DNA from: Hypoxylon rubiginosum
Taxonomy: Eukaryota; Ascomycota; Sordariomycetes; Xylariales; Hypoxylaceae
NCBI GenBank assembly: GCA_902806565.1
Contig: CADCXA010000055.1
Location: forward strand, 620,001-684,000
Direction: 5' to 3'
Length of the DNA: 64,000 nucleotides
Below are positions 1-11,399 of the stretch, in pieces (position 1 is the stretch's first letter; each line of letters begins with the position of its first letter). The translations under genes were made by a program, and so were the position numbers. The notes beneath the pieces were generated by a model, which saw nothing but the letters and a program-made list of their open reading frames with translations, searched no databases and had not been told where the DNA came from.

Positions 1-560
1 AATAAATGTGATGGAGGACAGAGACAGCATAGGTGTGGAATCTTATCCTAGTGTGCTACCTATCAAGCTTACGAACGATCTGCGACAAGAGGATACATGT
101 AGTGGCAGGGTTGTGTTCATCGTAGATAAAAGGGGAAAACCGACGAGAAGATTTCGCGGGATGGATGAAAAGAAATTCTGCTTAGTTGCATACTTTCTCA
201 TACCTACATAATGAGGTGAGGTAGGTACATAGATACTTACAATCTTAATTGAACATCGGGAACCGACTTCTACCGATCCGCGATAAGTGGGCACCTAGGT
301 ATCGGGAGGTACCTAGACAGGTGGGGGCACCTGGTGGAGAGAACGGGAACCCTTGAATGACCCAGTGTTGTTATCCATTGGGTGCTAGTGTATGTAGCAA
401 AAGAAAAAAAAAATCGATAAGATATTCAAAGCCACCCTAACACAACGCGCCTAAAGTTTCTTCCTATACCAGGTCGTGTGCATGAGACCGGTCTCTTCAC
501 TCCTAACAACTGTTTCTTCGTAACAGTAATTCGTGAAGAAGAATCTTCCTCGCGATCGCA
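1..560. other. intergenic, upstream of helicase gene
   Basis: No credible coding region is visible. The stretch contains short AGGTA/TACCT repeats (about 210-320) and an A-rich tract near 400-415. The last 100-150 bases are presumably promoter and 5' leader of the helicase gene that starts at 561. Confidence 0.5.
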
Positions 561-2738
561 ATGTTTAGATCTTCCCTGCGGCATGTCCGCCTGGGCAATC
601 AAGCCCGCCGTCAGCTCTCTACCTTCACCAGTCGACAGATTCGCTCTCAATCGCTCATAGCATCACATCAAGGATGGCCGCAGGTAGAACTGAGATTGAA
701 CTCTCTCAGACAAGTCGCCACACGGTTTTATTCGCAAGAATCTGCTGCAGAGCGCCCTCGACAAGTGACGGAAGACTCGCCAGCTTCGCTAAACCAGGTT
801 ACTCGATTTGAGGATTTAACAAAACTGGGCGTTAACCACCACATCGTGAAAGCCATTACAGAGGATATGAAATATGACGTTATGACAGAAGTCCAATCAT
901 TAACCATCAACCCGGCACTAAAGGGGACTGACTTGTAAGTAAAGCACTATGATACACACCTCTCTGACACTGTCGCTAATTGACATAGAGTTGCGCAAGC
1001 AAGGACCGGAACTGGCAAGACTTTGGGCTTTCTTGTACCCGTTTTCCAGCGAGTCTTAACGGCCAACCACGAGCTCGCCTACCCAAAAACCCGTCGTGCG
1101 GCGAGTTCAGATGACATACGTGCAATCATCCTATCCCCCACGCGCGAGCTTGCAGAGCAGATTGGCGTCGAAGCGAGAAAACTAGCAAAACACACAGGGA
1201 TTATCGTCCAGACGGCCGTTGGTGGGACGAAGAAGAGGGAATCTCTTCACAAGATGCAGCGGGAAGGTTGCACCGTGCTCGTCGCAACTCCGGGCAGACT
1301 TCACGACCTGCTAACGGACCCCTACGCCAGTGTGGCAGCGCCAAACCTACAAGCTTTTGTATTAGACGAAGCCGATCGCATGCTAGATGTTGGATTCTCG
1401 GAGGCTATCCGCGACATTCAGGACCAGCTCCCACGCATTAGCGACGTTGACCGGCAAACACTTTTATTTTCCGCGACCATCCCCCGAGACGTTGTCCACT
1501 TGGCTAAGACCATGGTTAAGACGGACAATTTCGAATTTGTGCAGACCATTAGCCCCGACGAGACCCCGACGCATGAGCGTGTTCCGCAAAACCTCGTGGC
1601 CGTCGCAAGCTACGAGAATTGGTTTCCAACCATCGTGGAGATTGCCGAGATAGCCATGCAGAGGGCTCGAGAAGATCGCGAGGCGCTTCCGTTCAAGGCG
1701 ATCATCTTCTTTTCGAACACGGCTACCGTCGAGTTTGCGAATTCCGTTTTCAGGCAAACTCGACTAGGGAATGAGGTGCCAATATTTGATATTCATTCTA
1801 AATTGTCACAGCAGCAGCGCACCAGGAGCGCTGATGCCTTCCGACGTGCTAAGTCCGGGATACTAATCTCGTCGGATGTCACTGCAAGAGGGATGGATTT
1901 CCCTAACGTGTCCCACGTCATCCAGGTCGGACTACCTCCTGACAGGGATCAGTATATTCACCGCGTCGGCCGAACAGGTCGTGCGGGTGCTGCTGGAGAA
2001 GGATGGCTACTTTTGGCCGAGGACGAAATCTCAGAGGCACGAATGCGCCTTCGCGATCTACCTATCAAGCCTAATCACATCATTGAATCTGCAAAGCACC
2101 GTGTGGGATCAGAAGAGCCATCGGAAAAGGTTGCACAGTATTTCAACGAGGTATCGGCGGCGTATAGCAGAGTTCCGCGGAGAGCTTTCCGGGCTGTCTA
2201 TAACGCTCTGCTCGGCCAGAGATTCGGCAGAAGGTTACAGGCTTCGGACGTCGTCCTGCTTCTGAACAACTGGTGCATAAAGGGCCTCGGCTGGTCGGCG
2301 GATGAGACACCTGCCATCCCGGCGCACTCGGCCCGCAACCGCGGATTATCGGGGATACCGGGCCTTCGATACGGACAAGACGAGGACAACGAGCCGGAGG
2401 AATTCGGGTCTCGATTTGGTGGTGACCGTCGATCCAGTGGACGAGGTGATAACAGCTTCGGCTCCCGAGGCGGCGACCGTTTCGGCTCGGGAGGTGGTAA
2501 CCGTTTCGGCTCAGGAGGTGGTGACCGCTTCGGCTCCCGGGGTGGTGATAGGGGCGGCTCAGGAGGTGGTGGCCGCTTCGGCTCGCGAGGTGGTGATCGG
2601 GGTGGCTCGAGAGGCGGTAATCGCTTTGGCTCGGGAGGCGGCGACCGCTTCGGTTCTCGAGGCGGTGATAGGGGCGGTGATCGTTTCGGCTCGCGAGACA
2701 ATTACCGTTCGAGAGATGCGCCTGAATCTTCGTTTTAA
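561..2738 (+). CDS. MSS116: mitochondrial DEAD-box RNA helicase, MSS116-like
   Basis: ATP-dependent RNA helicase of the DEAD-box family, probably acting on mitochondrial introns and RNA. Two exons, 561-934 and 989-2738, are joined across a 54-nt intron (GTAAGT donor, GCTAAT branch, ATAG acceptor), giving 707 residues. The junction rebuilds motif I (ARTGTGKT, about residues 129-136). Other motifs follow in order: PTREL (175-179), TPGRL, DEAD (251-254), SAT (286-288), TARGMDF, and HRVGRTGR (449-456). The N-terminus is rich in Arg, Ser and Gln with few acidic residues, as in mitochondrial presequences. From about residue 598 to the end the protein is a Gly/Arg/Ser tail of repeated GGDRFGS-like units, a likely RNA-binding region. 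Family membership is certain; the MSS116 name and mitochondrial location are inferred from the presequence and overall layout. Confidence 0.9.
2402..2700 (+). repeat. in-frame GGDRFGSRGG-type repeat array
   Basis: Imperfect tandem units of roughly 24-30 nt, built on GGT/GGC-GAC-CGC-TTC-GGC-TC, encode the Gly/Arg/Phe/Ser tail of the helicase. Unit lengths vary, so copy-number change by slippage or unequal exchange is plausible. Apparent reading frames on the opposite strand here are by-products of this composition. Confidence 0.85.
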
Positions 2739-3742
2739 AAGCATTACAGTGTCTCCCCATAACGGCGAAAGGGGTTGAGTCCTTTGATTCGTCGTATCGA
2801 TTCAATTTTTAATGTGTACTATTTATTTCGGAAGTCAACCCTTTCGAAAATGTACATATACTAAGTCAACGAGCCCCGTACGTTGCGAGTACAGGCCCGG
2901 CTGGGCAGTACGTATAGGTTATATGGTAGATCTGCATTTCCCGGGGCTTTATCGGAGTCGGGGTTCTCTTGCTTGGTTTACAAAACGATACGTGGCGTCG
3001 GCAGTCTATCGAGGGAGTCGTTAAGGCAATCGGAAATCTCGACTATTTGTACTATAGCGTGTATGATGAAGACATAATGCACAATCCAAAAAGCAAATTT
3101 GAGACTTTACTATGACTCTTACTTCAGAAGAGCTGCGGGTCTAGTTTGATATTGTAGTCGGAGGCTCCTCTGATAGACTTGTACTCTTCAGAAACCGGAG
3201 GTATTGTGATCAGGATAGAATTTCTTGACAGTGCTGTTGGTTAACGAACTTAGCCTTTTAGACGCTGAAGGTAACCATTGTGTTAGTCCATTGTGTTGAT
3301 AATGAAAATCCAAGCCCAACCCCCTATTCCGCGGTAGTGCCCTGCTTAAAGGTAAACTTCTGGTGACCTCGGTAGATGCTGTTCAAGGTACATAATTAGC
3401 TATATCAATGCTTGCATAAGGATGGTTACAGAAGACAACAGCCACTCAGACAAGTTGATCAATACCTAGATTCAATAGCAACTGGCCCTCATGTGCCCAT
3501 CTATGTAAGTATTACCAAAAAGAACCATGCGAGTTACAACAGTGGAGTGTATAACGCCTACGCCACGATATCTCCAAGGCAAGAAGTACTCTAGTCCAAT
3601 ATGTAACAACCTCGAAGATGCGGTTTCAGGTGTAGATGGTATCAGCAATGAGTCCCCAACTGCCTCCTTGAACGCCTCCCAATGCAATGAATTTTTTCGC
3701 TTTTAAGCCAATGGCATCCCCCATCTACTCTCGGGGGTCTTA
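2739..3742. other. intergenic between convergent genes
   Basis: About 1 kb separates the helicase stop from the PEX7 stop. The two genes converge, so this holds both 3' ends. No coding region or recognisable element is visible. The sequence is of ordinary composition without long repeats. Confidence 0.5.
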
Positions 3743-4918
3743 TTATGCTCCCTGCAGCAGTTTATTCGCGTCCCACAACAGCACCCTCTCGTCCCAACCG
3801 ACTGTGGCAACCCAGCCGCCAACACCGAACAAGCACCAGTCTACCCCCGTGACAAACTCGGAGTGCCTGTTCATGATCCCGAGTTGGATTCCGGACTTGA
3901 CCGGGGAGCTCTGCTGCTGCGGCATCGTCGACCCGTCCGTCCACAGCCGTACCGTCATGTCGTAGCTCGCGCTGATCAGGATGTCCTGGGCGTGCGGGCT
4001 CCACGCCAGCCTCCGAACGGCGTACTCGTGGCCCGTCATCACGGACGCGGGCCCGGCCGAGGGGTTCCGGATGTCGAAGGTCCGTATCACCTTGTCCACG
4101 CCGCCCGTCGCGATCACCGTCTGGTTGTATTTGTTCCAGTCGTGCGTCAGGATCTCCGACGGCACGGCAGGGGGGGTCGGACCTTGCGGCAGCGGGGCAG
4201 CGGGCGGGACGTGCACCGGAATCTTCGCTGTCAGGTGGTACTGGGCGTTGACCGGCGTTCGGAGGTCGAATATGCGCAGGTGCGAGTCGGTCGACACGGC
4301 AGAGATGATGTGTGGGTTAGAAGGGCAGTAGGATGTACTATATGTACAATTTCCCACCGGGAGAGTTTTTATCGAGTCTTTTCTAGCGGGAGACCACTGT
4401 GCAAGCCTGTTCAGCATGCTTGAAGCTTCCGCGCACGTAATCAGGGGGAATACATACAATTTTAATCGTTCCGTCCCATGAGCTGGAAGCAAATGTGTCT
4501 TTGGTGATGGGACTCCATGCTACCGAAAATGTTTCCCTCTTATGCTCGTGGAAGTTCATTATGGGGAAGTCATTGACATTAATATCGTATAGTTTTATAG
4601 AGCCGTCGCCGCAAGCGACTAGGAGCTGGTTCTCGTTGATCTCGGACCAAGCCAGGTCATACTGGGCGTCGTTCGTGTCGAAGCTGAACAGAAAAATCTT
4701 AGTCTACATTGTGTCTATACCATACATACACTTGTAATCGCTTACGTCTTCTCGACCTGGATGCCTTGCGGCCCCAAGCCCAGGCAGAATACGCGGCCAT
4801 TTCCCACGATCCCGTAGTTCGCGGCGGATGCGACAGCTATGCGCGAGTCGTAATAGGGCGAATACTTGACGGCGTAGGGATTCCAGCCAGGCGTGCGGAA
4901 TTCCAGCATCGAAGCCAT
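3743..4918 (-). CDS. PEX7: peroxin-7, PTS2 import receptor (WD40)
   Basis: Soluble receptor that carries PTS2-signal proteins to the peroxisome. Three exons, 4918-4746, 4683-4458 and 4396-3743, are joined across introns of 62 and 61 nt with GTAAGC and GTATGT donors, giving 350 residues. The start is the ATG before ASMLEFRTPGWNPYAVKYSP, the conserved PEX7 opening. WD40 repeats fill the protein: the first ends with SIKLYD, the next has HEHKREVFSVAWSP and SSSWDGTIKIW across the second junction. Later repeats show HLRIFDLR, DKVIRTFDIR, YDMTVRLW and WDERVLLWD. A proline-rich loop (VPPAAPLPQGPTPPAVP) lies between mid repeats, as in fungal orthologues. Length suits the family. The gene diverges from the AlkB-like gene with about 540 bp between starts. 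Confidence 0.93.
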
Positions 4919-5455
4919 CGTGCTTGAATGCGGCAACTGGATCGACTTAGCCCGTACTCCGCGACTTTTAGAGCTGCTGTCGCATTGATACTCCAGACAA
5001 CCAGGATAGCTCAAGTTTGGAAGCTTTGGGGAAGCTCTGCTGAGGATTTGACGGCTTGGGAATGACGATAGGTTGCCAAGACGTGGGGCTTCGGCTCCAG
5101 GGCAATGGAAGTGTGTATAGGGTGGGGCATGTGACAAGGGCGTGGCTAAGGGTCTTTTCCGGGGCAAGCCGAGAGCCTTTATTCAGTTGTCTAGTACCCT
5201 GATGTCCCCTATAAACCTTAATAATAGCAGACCATAAACGTGACTAACATATTAGACTCCAGTATTCCTCACCTTCTACTCCAGGCACCGAGCTAAAGTG
5301 GCGGAACACGAATGCATACACTTTACTTACAGCTCAAGTTTTTATAAGGCTCCCGGACCATCTTCAAGAAAAAGGAAAGGGAGAACAAACGCCGATGATG
5401 GGACGTAATATCAGACCATCTTCAGAACCCCGGATTTTACTATACGACGCGCATC
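4919..5455. promoter_or_regulatory. divergent intergenic region PEX7 / AlkB-like
   Basis: A 537-bp region lies between the start codons of two divergently transcribed genes and must hold both promoters and 5' leaders. No coding region is supported. An open frame continuing upstream of the PEX7 ATG on the minus strand lacks family similarity and is treated as leader. Confidence 0.5.
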
Positions 5456-6793
5456 ATGGATGCATTCTTGAAGGGGACCAAGCGGAAATTATCTGCAGTG
5501 GAAGAATCATCCCTCGACGATGACAACGAGTCAACAGATGTGAAGCTGGCGATTCTCTCATCCCTACATAGCAACGCCAGCCAGGAAGTCTTGCTCGAAG
5601 CGCTCTTGGCACACGACGGCTCTGTCAAAGCAGCCTCCGCATCACTAGCTGAGGATCGATCCGGGTCACCTAAGAAGCAACGTACTAGTGCTACTATTGG
5701 GCACCAAACCTCACTCAGGTTATTTGCGTCTAAGTCTTCGAGTGAAGAACGACCTGTATCGCCTAAAAAGGCGAGGCCGCTTTCCCGAAAGGGAGCTACT
5801 CTTCACCTATATGATCCGGAAGACATAGCCGAACACACGCCTTGCAGTATCATTCACAATTTCCTGCCGCAGGATGTGGCCAATGACCTTCTCAAGGAGC
5901 TACTAGAGGAAGCGAACACATTCGAGAAGATTAGCTTTAAATTATTCGACAATGTTGTCCAAAGTGACCATACATCGACTTTCTACGTAGGATCAGAAGC
6001 CGAAATCAACACCCAGAAGCACGATTATTTCTACAACGGAGCTCGAATGACCAACGTCCGGCGCATAACACCCCAGCTACTCCGAGTAAGACCACGAGTT
6101 CAAGAAGCGGTAAACAAGGAAATTCAAACCCGCATCAAGACTCGCTATCCCGGCGGTCAAAAATTGAAACATCAATCTCTAGATCCGTGGTCCCCAAATT
6201 GCGCCTTTGTAAACTGTTACGATGGACCACAGGAGAATGTTGGTTATCATAGCGATCAGATGACATACTTGGGTCCCCGTGCTATAATAGGCTCCCTGTC
6301 TCTAGGAGTGGCACGAGAATTTCGTGTTAGACGGGTCATGCCAAAGGACCCCGAGAGCAACGGAACAGACGATCCAGATTCCGAAGGGCAAATCGCCATC
6401 CACCTTCCTCACAATTCTCTCTTAGTCATGCACGCCGAGATGCAGGAAGAATGGAAACACAGCATCGCTCCGGCCCAAGCGATCGATCCTCATCCCATCG
6501 CAGGCAGACGGAGGATCAACATCACCTATCGAGACTACAAGAAGATGTTTCACGCGAGACATACACCTAGGTGTAAATGTGGCATCCCTTCAGTACTTAG
6601 GGTCGTCCAGAAAAAGAAAGAAACCCTGGGGAAATACTTTTGGATGTGTCATGGCGGAAACGTGCCTGGCAAGGATAACTGCTCGTTCTTCCAATGGGCT
6701 GATTTCGACGATGATGGAAACCCGAGTTGGGATAAAGCTCGGTATAAGAAGGCTACTCCCCGGAGCGGCAGTATCTCGAGCAGCTCAGTCTAG
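5456..6793 (+). CDS. AlkB-like 2OG-Fe(II) dioxygenase with CUE and GRF domains
   Basis: Predicted nucleic-acid dealkylase of the AlkB (ALKBH2/3-type) family; it would use Fe(II) and 2-oxoglutarate to remove alkyl groups from DNA or RNA bases. A single exon encodes 445 residues. Around residues 29-64 is a CUE/UBA-like ubiquitin-binding segment (LAILSSLHSNASQEVLLEAL). The catalytic core carries the HxD iron ligands in YHSDQ (H265, D267), the distal histidine in EWKHS (H335) and the 2OG-binding arginines in GRRRINITYRDY. A C-terminal GRF zinc finger follows, with CKCG (C373, C375), C398, C409 and the FFQW ending. All expected ligands are present. The CUE-AlkB-GRF order is a known filamentous-fungal architecture. 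The gene converges with the GFA gene, 242 bp between stops. Confidence 0.88.
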   Translation: MDAFLKGTKRKLSAVEESSLDDDNESTDVKLAILSSLHSNASQEVLLEALLAHDGSVKAASASLAEDRSGSPKKQRTSATIGHQTSLRLFASKSSSEERPVSPKKARPLSRKGATLHLYDPEDIAEHTPCSIIHNFLPQDVANDLLKELLEEANTFEKISFKLFDNVVQSDHTSTFYVGSEAEINTQKHDYFYNGARMTNVRRITPQLLRVRPRVQEAVNKEIQTRIKTRYPGGQKLKHQSLDPWSPNCAFVNCYDGPQENVGYHSDQMTYLGPRAIIGSLSLGVAREFRVRRVMPKDPESNGTDDPDSEGQIAIHLPHNSLLVMHAEMQEEWKHSIAPAQAIDPHPIAGRRRINITYRDYKKMFHARHTPRCKCGIPSVLRVVQKKKETLGKYFWMCHGGNVPGKDNCSFFQWADFDDDGNPSWDKARYKKATPRSGSISSSSV

Positions 6794-7035
6794 TGTTATA
6801 TTGTTGAGGCTTTCTCGATGCACTCACCTCACGGAACCCGCTAGATGAGGCTCTGAAGCAGCACCAGTTGAGTCACATTCCAGGATAACGATCAACGATG
6901 GAATTTTTCGTTGCCGTTAGGCTTTGGTTGAGTACTTGAGTAGAGGCTATCTTGTTTCGGGTCCAAACGAGTGTGAGAAATAAAACCTATCATCGCCAAC
7001 TTCCGATCCCGTCCTACATTTTCAACAGTCTAATT

Positions 7036-8213
7036 CTACGGCTCGACATAGGACGGCTTGATAGTGCTGTAACCGTCAAACTGATTTACATTCAAATCCT
7101 TCACATCCAGGCTGTCGATGAGCCTCACATTGATCGCCTTTATCTTCATTGCGCCCCGAATGAAGCCTCGATGCTCTTCCGGCAGCTGGTCGATCTGCTC
7201 TTCGGTGATGGGTTGCACCGAGTTATGCACCGGTATGCCACATGTCTTGCAGAACGTCTTTCCAAACATCTTGGAGTTAAACAGGTAAGTTTGAAGGTTC
7301 TCCTCACCCTCGATCTCGGCCTCTTCAATTTTAGGATAGACCCATACGGATCCTTGCTGTAGTCACAGTTAACTCAGGCCATTCTAGGAGTTTATCCGAG
7401 TAAACGCGGACGCGGATACCTACCCTATTGCATATACTGCAGTTGCACTCCGTGCACTTCTCCGTGGTCGCTTTGTTGAGCGGCTTCGAGTTGAATGCCA
7501 CCTTGACGGCGCCGCAGTGACAGCTGCCAGTGTAAAGCTGTCCTCCTTCTACGACGCCCTTGGGTTCCGGCCCCGCGTACTTTGCCGGTTCATAAGGCGT
7601 GCCGAAAGATTTACCGTTGATACTATAAATGGTAGAAGAATGCTTGTCAATTCCTATGTTTGAGGGGGTTTGAAGTGGATAGAGGTCGCTCACAAGTGCT
7701 TTTCCACTTTCCACACGTCTAGGCCTTGGCCATGCTGGATAGTCCTAGCCTAGGACTAGGTTAGCTTTTCATCAACCTACCTACCTAGCTAAGGTATCTT
7801 TCGTTCAGTTTTTAGAAGGAAACGTGATGGCCTACATTGACGGCGGTGATAGACACCTTCGTCTCCCCTGGCTCCTTGGGTTCCATATACCCATCGACCA
7901 AGAGATGATTTCCGCAATTGGGACAGAACTGGTTTATTTATCACGTCAGCGAAACAAGGCATCGCCGGCCTATTCAGGATACACCAACCTTATGGTGGAA
8001 TGTCTTCTTCCCGAAGGTGTAGTCGGTCAAGGTACTGGCATCTCCCTTGACGAAGTTGAAATCCTGCTTCTTGTACGAGAGCCATAGGACACCCTTCTTG
8101 TAGCATGAGCTGCAATTGCACTCGCCCACCTTCGGATTCTCAGCTGCTTTCACTTCGTAGACGTAGGCGCCGCAGTGGCAGTTGCCACGGTACGTCTTCA
8201 ATTGATCGGCCAT
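7036..8213 (-). CDS. tandem GFA / CENP-V domain protein
   Basis: Zinc-binding protein with two GFA (glutathione-dependent formaldehyde-activating enzyme, CENP-V) domains; the physiological substrate of this fungal subgroup is not known. Five exons give 292 residues: 8213-7989, 7928-7836, 7734-7694, 7622-7424 and 7356-7036. Introns are 60, 101, 71 and 67 nt. Domain 1 has CHCG (C12, C14), ECNCSSC (C32, C34, C37) and FCPNC (C77, C80). Domain 2 repeats the set: CHCG (C154, C156), ECNCSIC (C179, C181, C184) and FCKTC (C222, C225). The 41-nt third exon supplies the linker (GQGLDVWKVEKH) that joins the domains in frame. The ATG before ADQLKTYRGNCHCG is the natural start. Read without splicing, the locus looks like two broken genes; the joined model restores the family's two-domain form. 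Confidence 0.85.
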
Positions 8214-9845
8214 TGTGACGAGGGTTGAAGTTGGCGGTTTGGGAGTTTGGTGATTGGTCTCAAGTCTGGGGATCGGAGGATTGTATAGTAAGTTCGCGCT
8301 GATGGATTTGTCCAATACGTCCTGAGATAAATCCAAGCTACTGATTTATATATACAGCTTAACCGAGATACTACCCCAACAACCTTGTCTTAGGTATGTA
8401 GTCGGTGATCACATATTTCCCCGACCGCTCTATAAGATAAGCGATGACTCCCAGCATCCTAGAATGAACAAGAAAGCTGCCTGCAAGCTAGACCGCCTCG
8501 TCTCAATCCCGCTTCGCATGAAGTAGCTCGGGCGGAGTTAGTGTACGCCTCCTGCATAAACGTCGCAGGCTCCCACAGGCGAACTACTGATTACTGATTA
8601 CCAATGTGATTCCTGATTCCTCAGAGTAGTAGTCCGCAATAATGACAAGTCGCGTCGGATAATCATGCATAGGGGTTCCCCTTTTTCTAAATACGGATAC
8701 GAGTTCGCGTCGCCGTCGCTCGAGCGCGATCTACACCAGTCGCGTTATCAGGTGACTGACCGGATGACTCAATACCTACGAAAATCACGCAATGCATTTG
8801 TAAACTCATGCATGCGGTAGATAACGAGTTTCATAGTCTTCAATATTGCAGCTGCACATATACTTGCGCGGGTTGAACAAGCCCCTATTTTGAATAAGGA
8901 GGGAAAAGGGGAAAAGTGCTTAAACTTTCCTCCACGTAGAATATAAGCAAATATTAAGAAAATGTCGCTACTCCTTCTTACCTACATGTCAGAGTTTGTA
9001 TTGCCAATCACTTAAACTATTACGGGAGATGTTGCGGCCGATTCGTGACAGCAAAGAAATTCCCCGCGACAACTTTCAGAAGCGATCATCGATAGCCAAA
9101 GAAACCACGGTGATTGAAAGGCTTGATACATGCGCCACATCGTTTTAGTTGACCTTGGCCAATCAACGATTGGGCAAGCCTCTGACTTCAGCGGACGGGA
9201 TTTAAGATGGACCAGAGGACGTGTGATATCGAATTCATGTCCAAACAAGAAGGATGAATGGGAAATTCGTAAGAAATACGACGTTCCCCATTTTCATATT
9301 CATTGGCGAGGATCGATTAGATAAGACGGATAGGTGGGCTAGGTACCTACATGTAGTAGGTAGTGGGACAGGGACGAGAGGGACGAGAGACAAATCCGGG
9401 CGTAAGGGGGGCCGATGTTGCTGCCGCAACACATGTAGCTAGCCCAGCCACCTGCAGATTGCATTACGTGGGTATTGAGTATTGACGGATACAACGCGAT
9501 GTTGGATGTTGGCGCCTTACCTTCCGATACCCATACTCAGCTTTTTGGAGTCGTGCAATAGACAAGCAATCTCATTCCTTAACTCTTTTCTTGCAAGTCA
9601 ACGCCGACGTATATTCCATTCCCAAGAGACGATGATCTTTTGAGTTCACGGTCGGGCATCTATTGCGACCCCCTTGCGCGCGATTACTGTGTTTAGTTGG
9701 CCGAGTACGAACACGAGCACAGTATCACAACGACACCGACAACGACCGATTGTAGCGGAGCGGAGCTGCAGCCTAGGATAACGCATATCCTCCCGTATGA
9801 AGCAGATGATTTATAATTGAATTCCACCCAATACCGAATAAGTCG
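8214..9845. other. intergenic, 1.6 kb
   Basis: No supportable gene is visible. Small open frames around 9010-9440 have no recognisable similarity and unremarkable codon use. Contains TAGGTA-type repeats near 9335-9365. The first few hundred bases form the upstream region of the GFA gene, and the last few hundred that of the one-TM protein gene. Confidence 0.45.
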
Positions 9846-10613
9846 ATGCCACCCCCAATACCCTGGCGCGCCCTTGCGCGCGACGCCCTCTCCGACCCGT
9901 CGTCTCCACCAGTGCTGCCCTCGACAACGGCGACACTTACGCAAAAACTCCACGACTTCGCCTCCCGCACCACGCACCTCTTCCCGCGGCTCGCGACCGA
10001 CGTCAGCACGGTGCCGGAGGGCTACGGCCGGACGCCCAGCGGTCCGGATCCAGGCACCGTCGTCGGCATCGTGCTGGGGTCCATCGCCGGCTTCATCGTG
10101 CTGCTGTGGATCATATACTGGTGCGTGAACCTCGGCGCGCCCTCGGCCGTCATCGAGGAAGGGTCGGTAGGCGGCGGCGGATCCTCGTCGGTCGTCTCGT
10201 TCCGGTCGCGCCCGCGCGCCCACCGCAGCAGCCACCGGCACTCGCGGTCCTCGCGCGGGTACTCGTCGCCGAGCCGCCGGCGCACCAAAGAAACCATCGA
10301 GATCACGCGCCGCGAGCGGTCCGCGGGCCCGCCGCCGCCGCCGCCGGGCCCGGAGCAGATCGTCGTGATGGAGGAGCACGACACCCACACGTCGCGGTCG
10401 CGGTCGAGATCGAGATCTCGGCCGCGCCACGCGGCGCCGTCCTCGGGCGGCGACGATGACGAGATCATAGTTATGGAGGATAACACGCCGCCGCGGCGCC
10501 GCGGGAGCAGGAGTTACAGGCGCGGGAGCGTCGAGAGGAGGAGCAGCGCCGGGTACAGGGAAGTCGACGTGTACCGGGACGTGAGCCGCCGGAGGAGTGG
10601 CTCGCGGAGGTGA
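9846..10613 (+). CDS. uncharacterised single-pass membrane protein, Arg/Ser-rich
   Basis: Single-exon reading frame of 255 residues; I do not recognise a catalytic domain. Residues 71-93 form a strong hydrophobic helix (TVVGIVLGSIAGFIVLLWII) followed by WCVN, so a one-pass membrane protein is likely. The N-terminal 70 residues are Pro/Thr/Ser-rich without a clear signal peptide. The long C-terminal tail is basic and low-complexity, with SRSRSRSRS-type runs, a proline stretch and two EQIVVMEEHD / DEIIVMEDN motifs that repeat each other. Such layouts occur in many filamentous-fungal proteins of unknown role. Codon third positions are strongly G/C, unlike flanking DNA, which supports real coding. 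The function is not assigned. Confidence 0.72.
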   Translation: MPPPIPWRALARDALSDPSSPPVLPSTTATLTQKLHDFASRTTHLFPRLATDVSTVPEGYGRTPSGPDPGTVVGIVLGSIAGFIVLLWIIYWCVNLGAPSAVIEEGSVGGGGSSSVVSFRSRPRAHRSSHRHSRSSRGYSSPSRRRTKETIEITRRERSAGPPPPPPGPEQIVVMEEHDTHTSRSRSRSRSRPRHAAPSSGGDDDEIIVMEDNTPPRRRGSRSYRRGSVERRSSAGYREVDVYRDVSRRRSGSRR

Positions 10614-11399
10614 TGGGATGGGACGAAAGCAGCCCCGGATTTCTTATTTAATATCTGACTTAACCTTAACCTAAGAGGGGATGACGAGCCAGCTCGATGT
10701 TTAGGGTGTTGGAACGTGGGCTATGCATGATAATTGCACTGGAGTACAATATAATACGAATATATGGGAATGTTGGGGGTTATTTTTGTTTATTTATATG
10801 TACGTAAGCAACGGCGCATGAGGAGAATGCATGAGAAAAGGCGAAGATGTCAAGTTTGGGACGATTGAATGCTGTATGATATTGTCAACATCCAGTTTCT
10901 CATATCCTGACTTTGTATTACACGAGTCCTTTATTGAAGATGCTCGAGAGTGTTTTCATGCTATGAGAAGTTACAACTTGAAGCAGACTTGATATCAGTT
11001 ATACTTACCTCATATCAGATTCATAAAATTACATAATCCAAGGAAGTTTCTATCGCATCTCCTCGACTTGCGCAGGTACATAGTAGCAAGGGGTTGAGTG
11101 ATTTCACATGCCAAGTAGAACCGACAGCTTTAAGCAAATGACGTCACCATATGGTAAGGTCTACCTACCTGGCACTGAGACACTGAGACACTGAGACAAC
11201 TTCTCTGTCTATTTACCTCTAGACTTCTACCTCTTCATATTTCATACTTTGTGTGTCTCGTGTCTCAATAACTTCAGAAACACCCGGTCGACATCCCGCA
11301 CGCCAATTGAGTCTTTATATATATGCTCGAAAGCTGTACATTCCCATACTACTCACTACTTCGAATAAGCCAAGGTAAAAGAACTACACACGACCGACA
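10614..11399. other. intergenic upstream of NTF2-like gene
   Basis: No coding region is visible. There is a small CACTGAGA direct repeat at about 11174-11200 (three copies) and a TATA-like element near 11315. The rest is AT-leaning and of ordinary complexity. Confidence 0.45.
11315..11324 (+). promoter_or_regulatory. TATA-like element
   Basis: The alternating TTATATATAT run lies about 76-85 nt upstream of the ATG at 11400, a plausible core-promoter position for the NTF2-like gene. It is supported by position and sequence only. Confidence 0.3.

Noticed and set aside
2143..2805. Minus-strand open frames over the helicase 3' end
   Set aside because: They arise from the GGDRFGS repeat; the products are simple Pro/Arg/Ser repeats.
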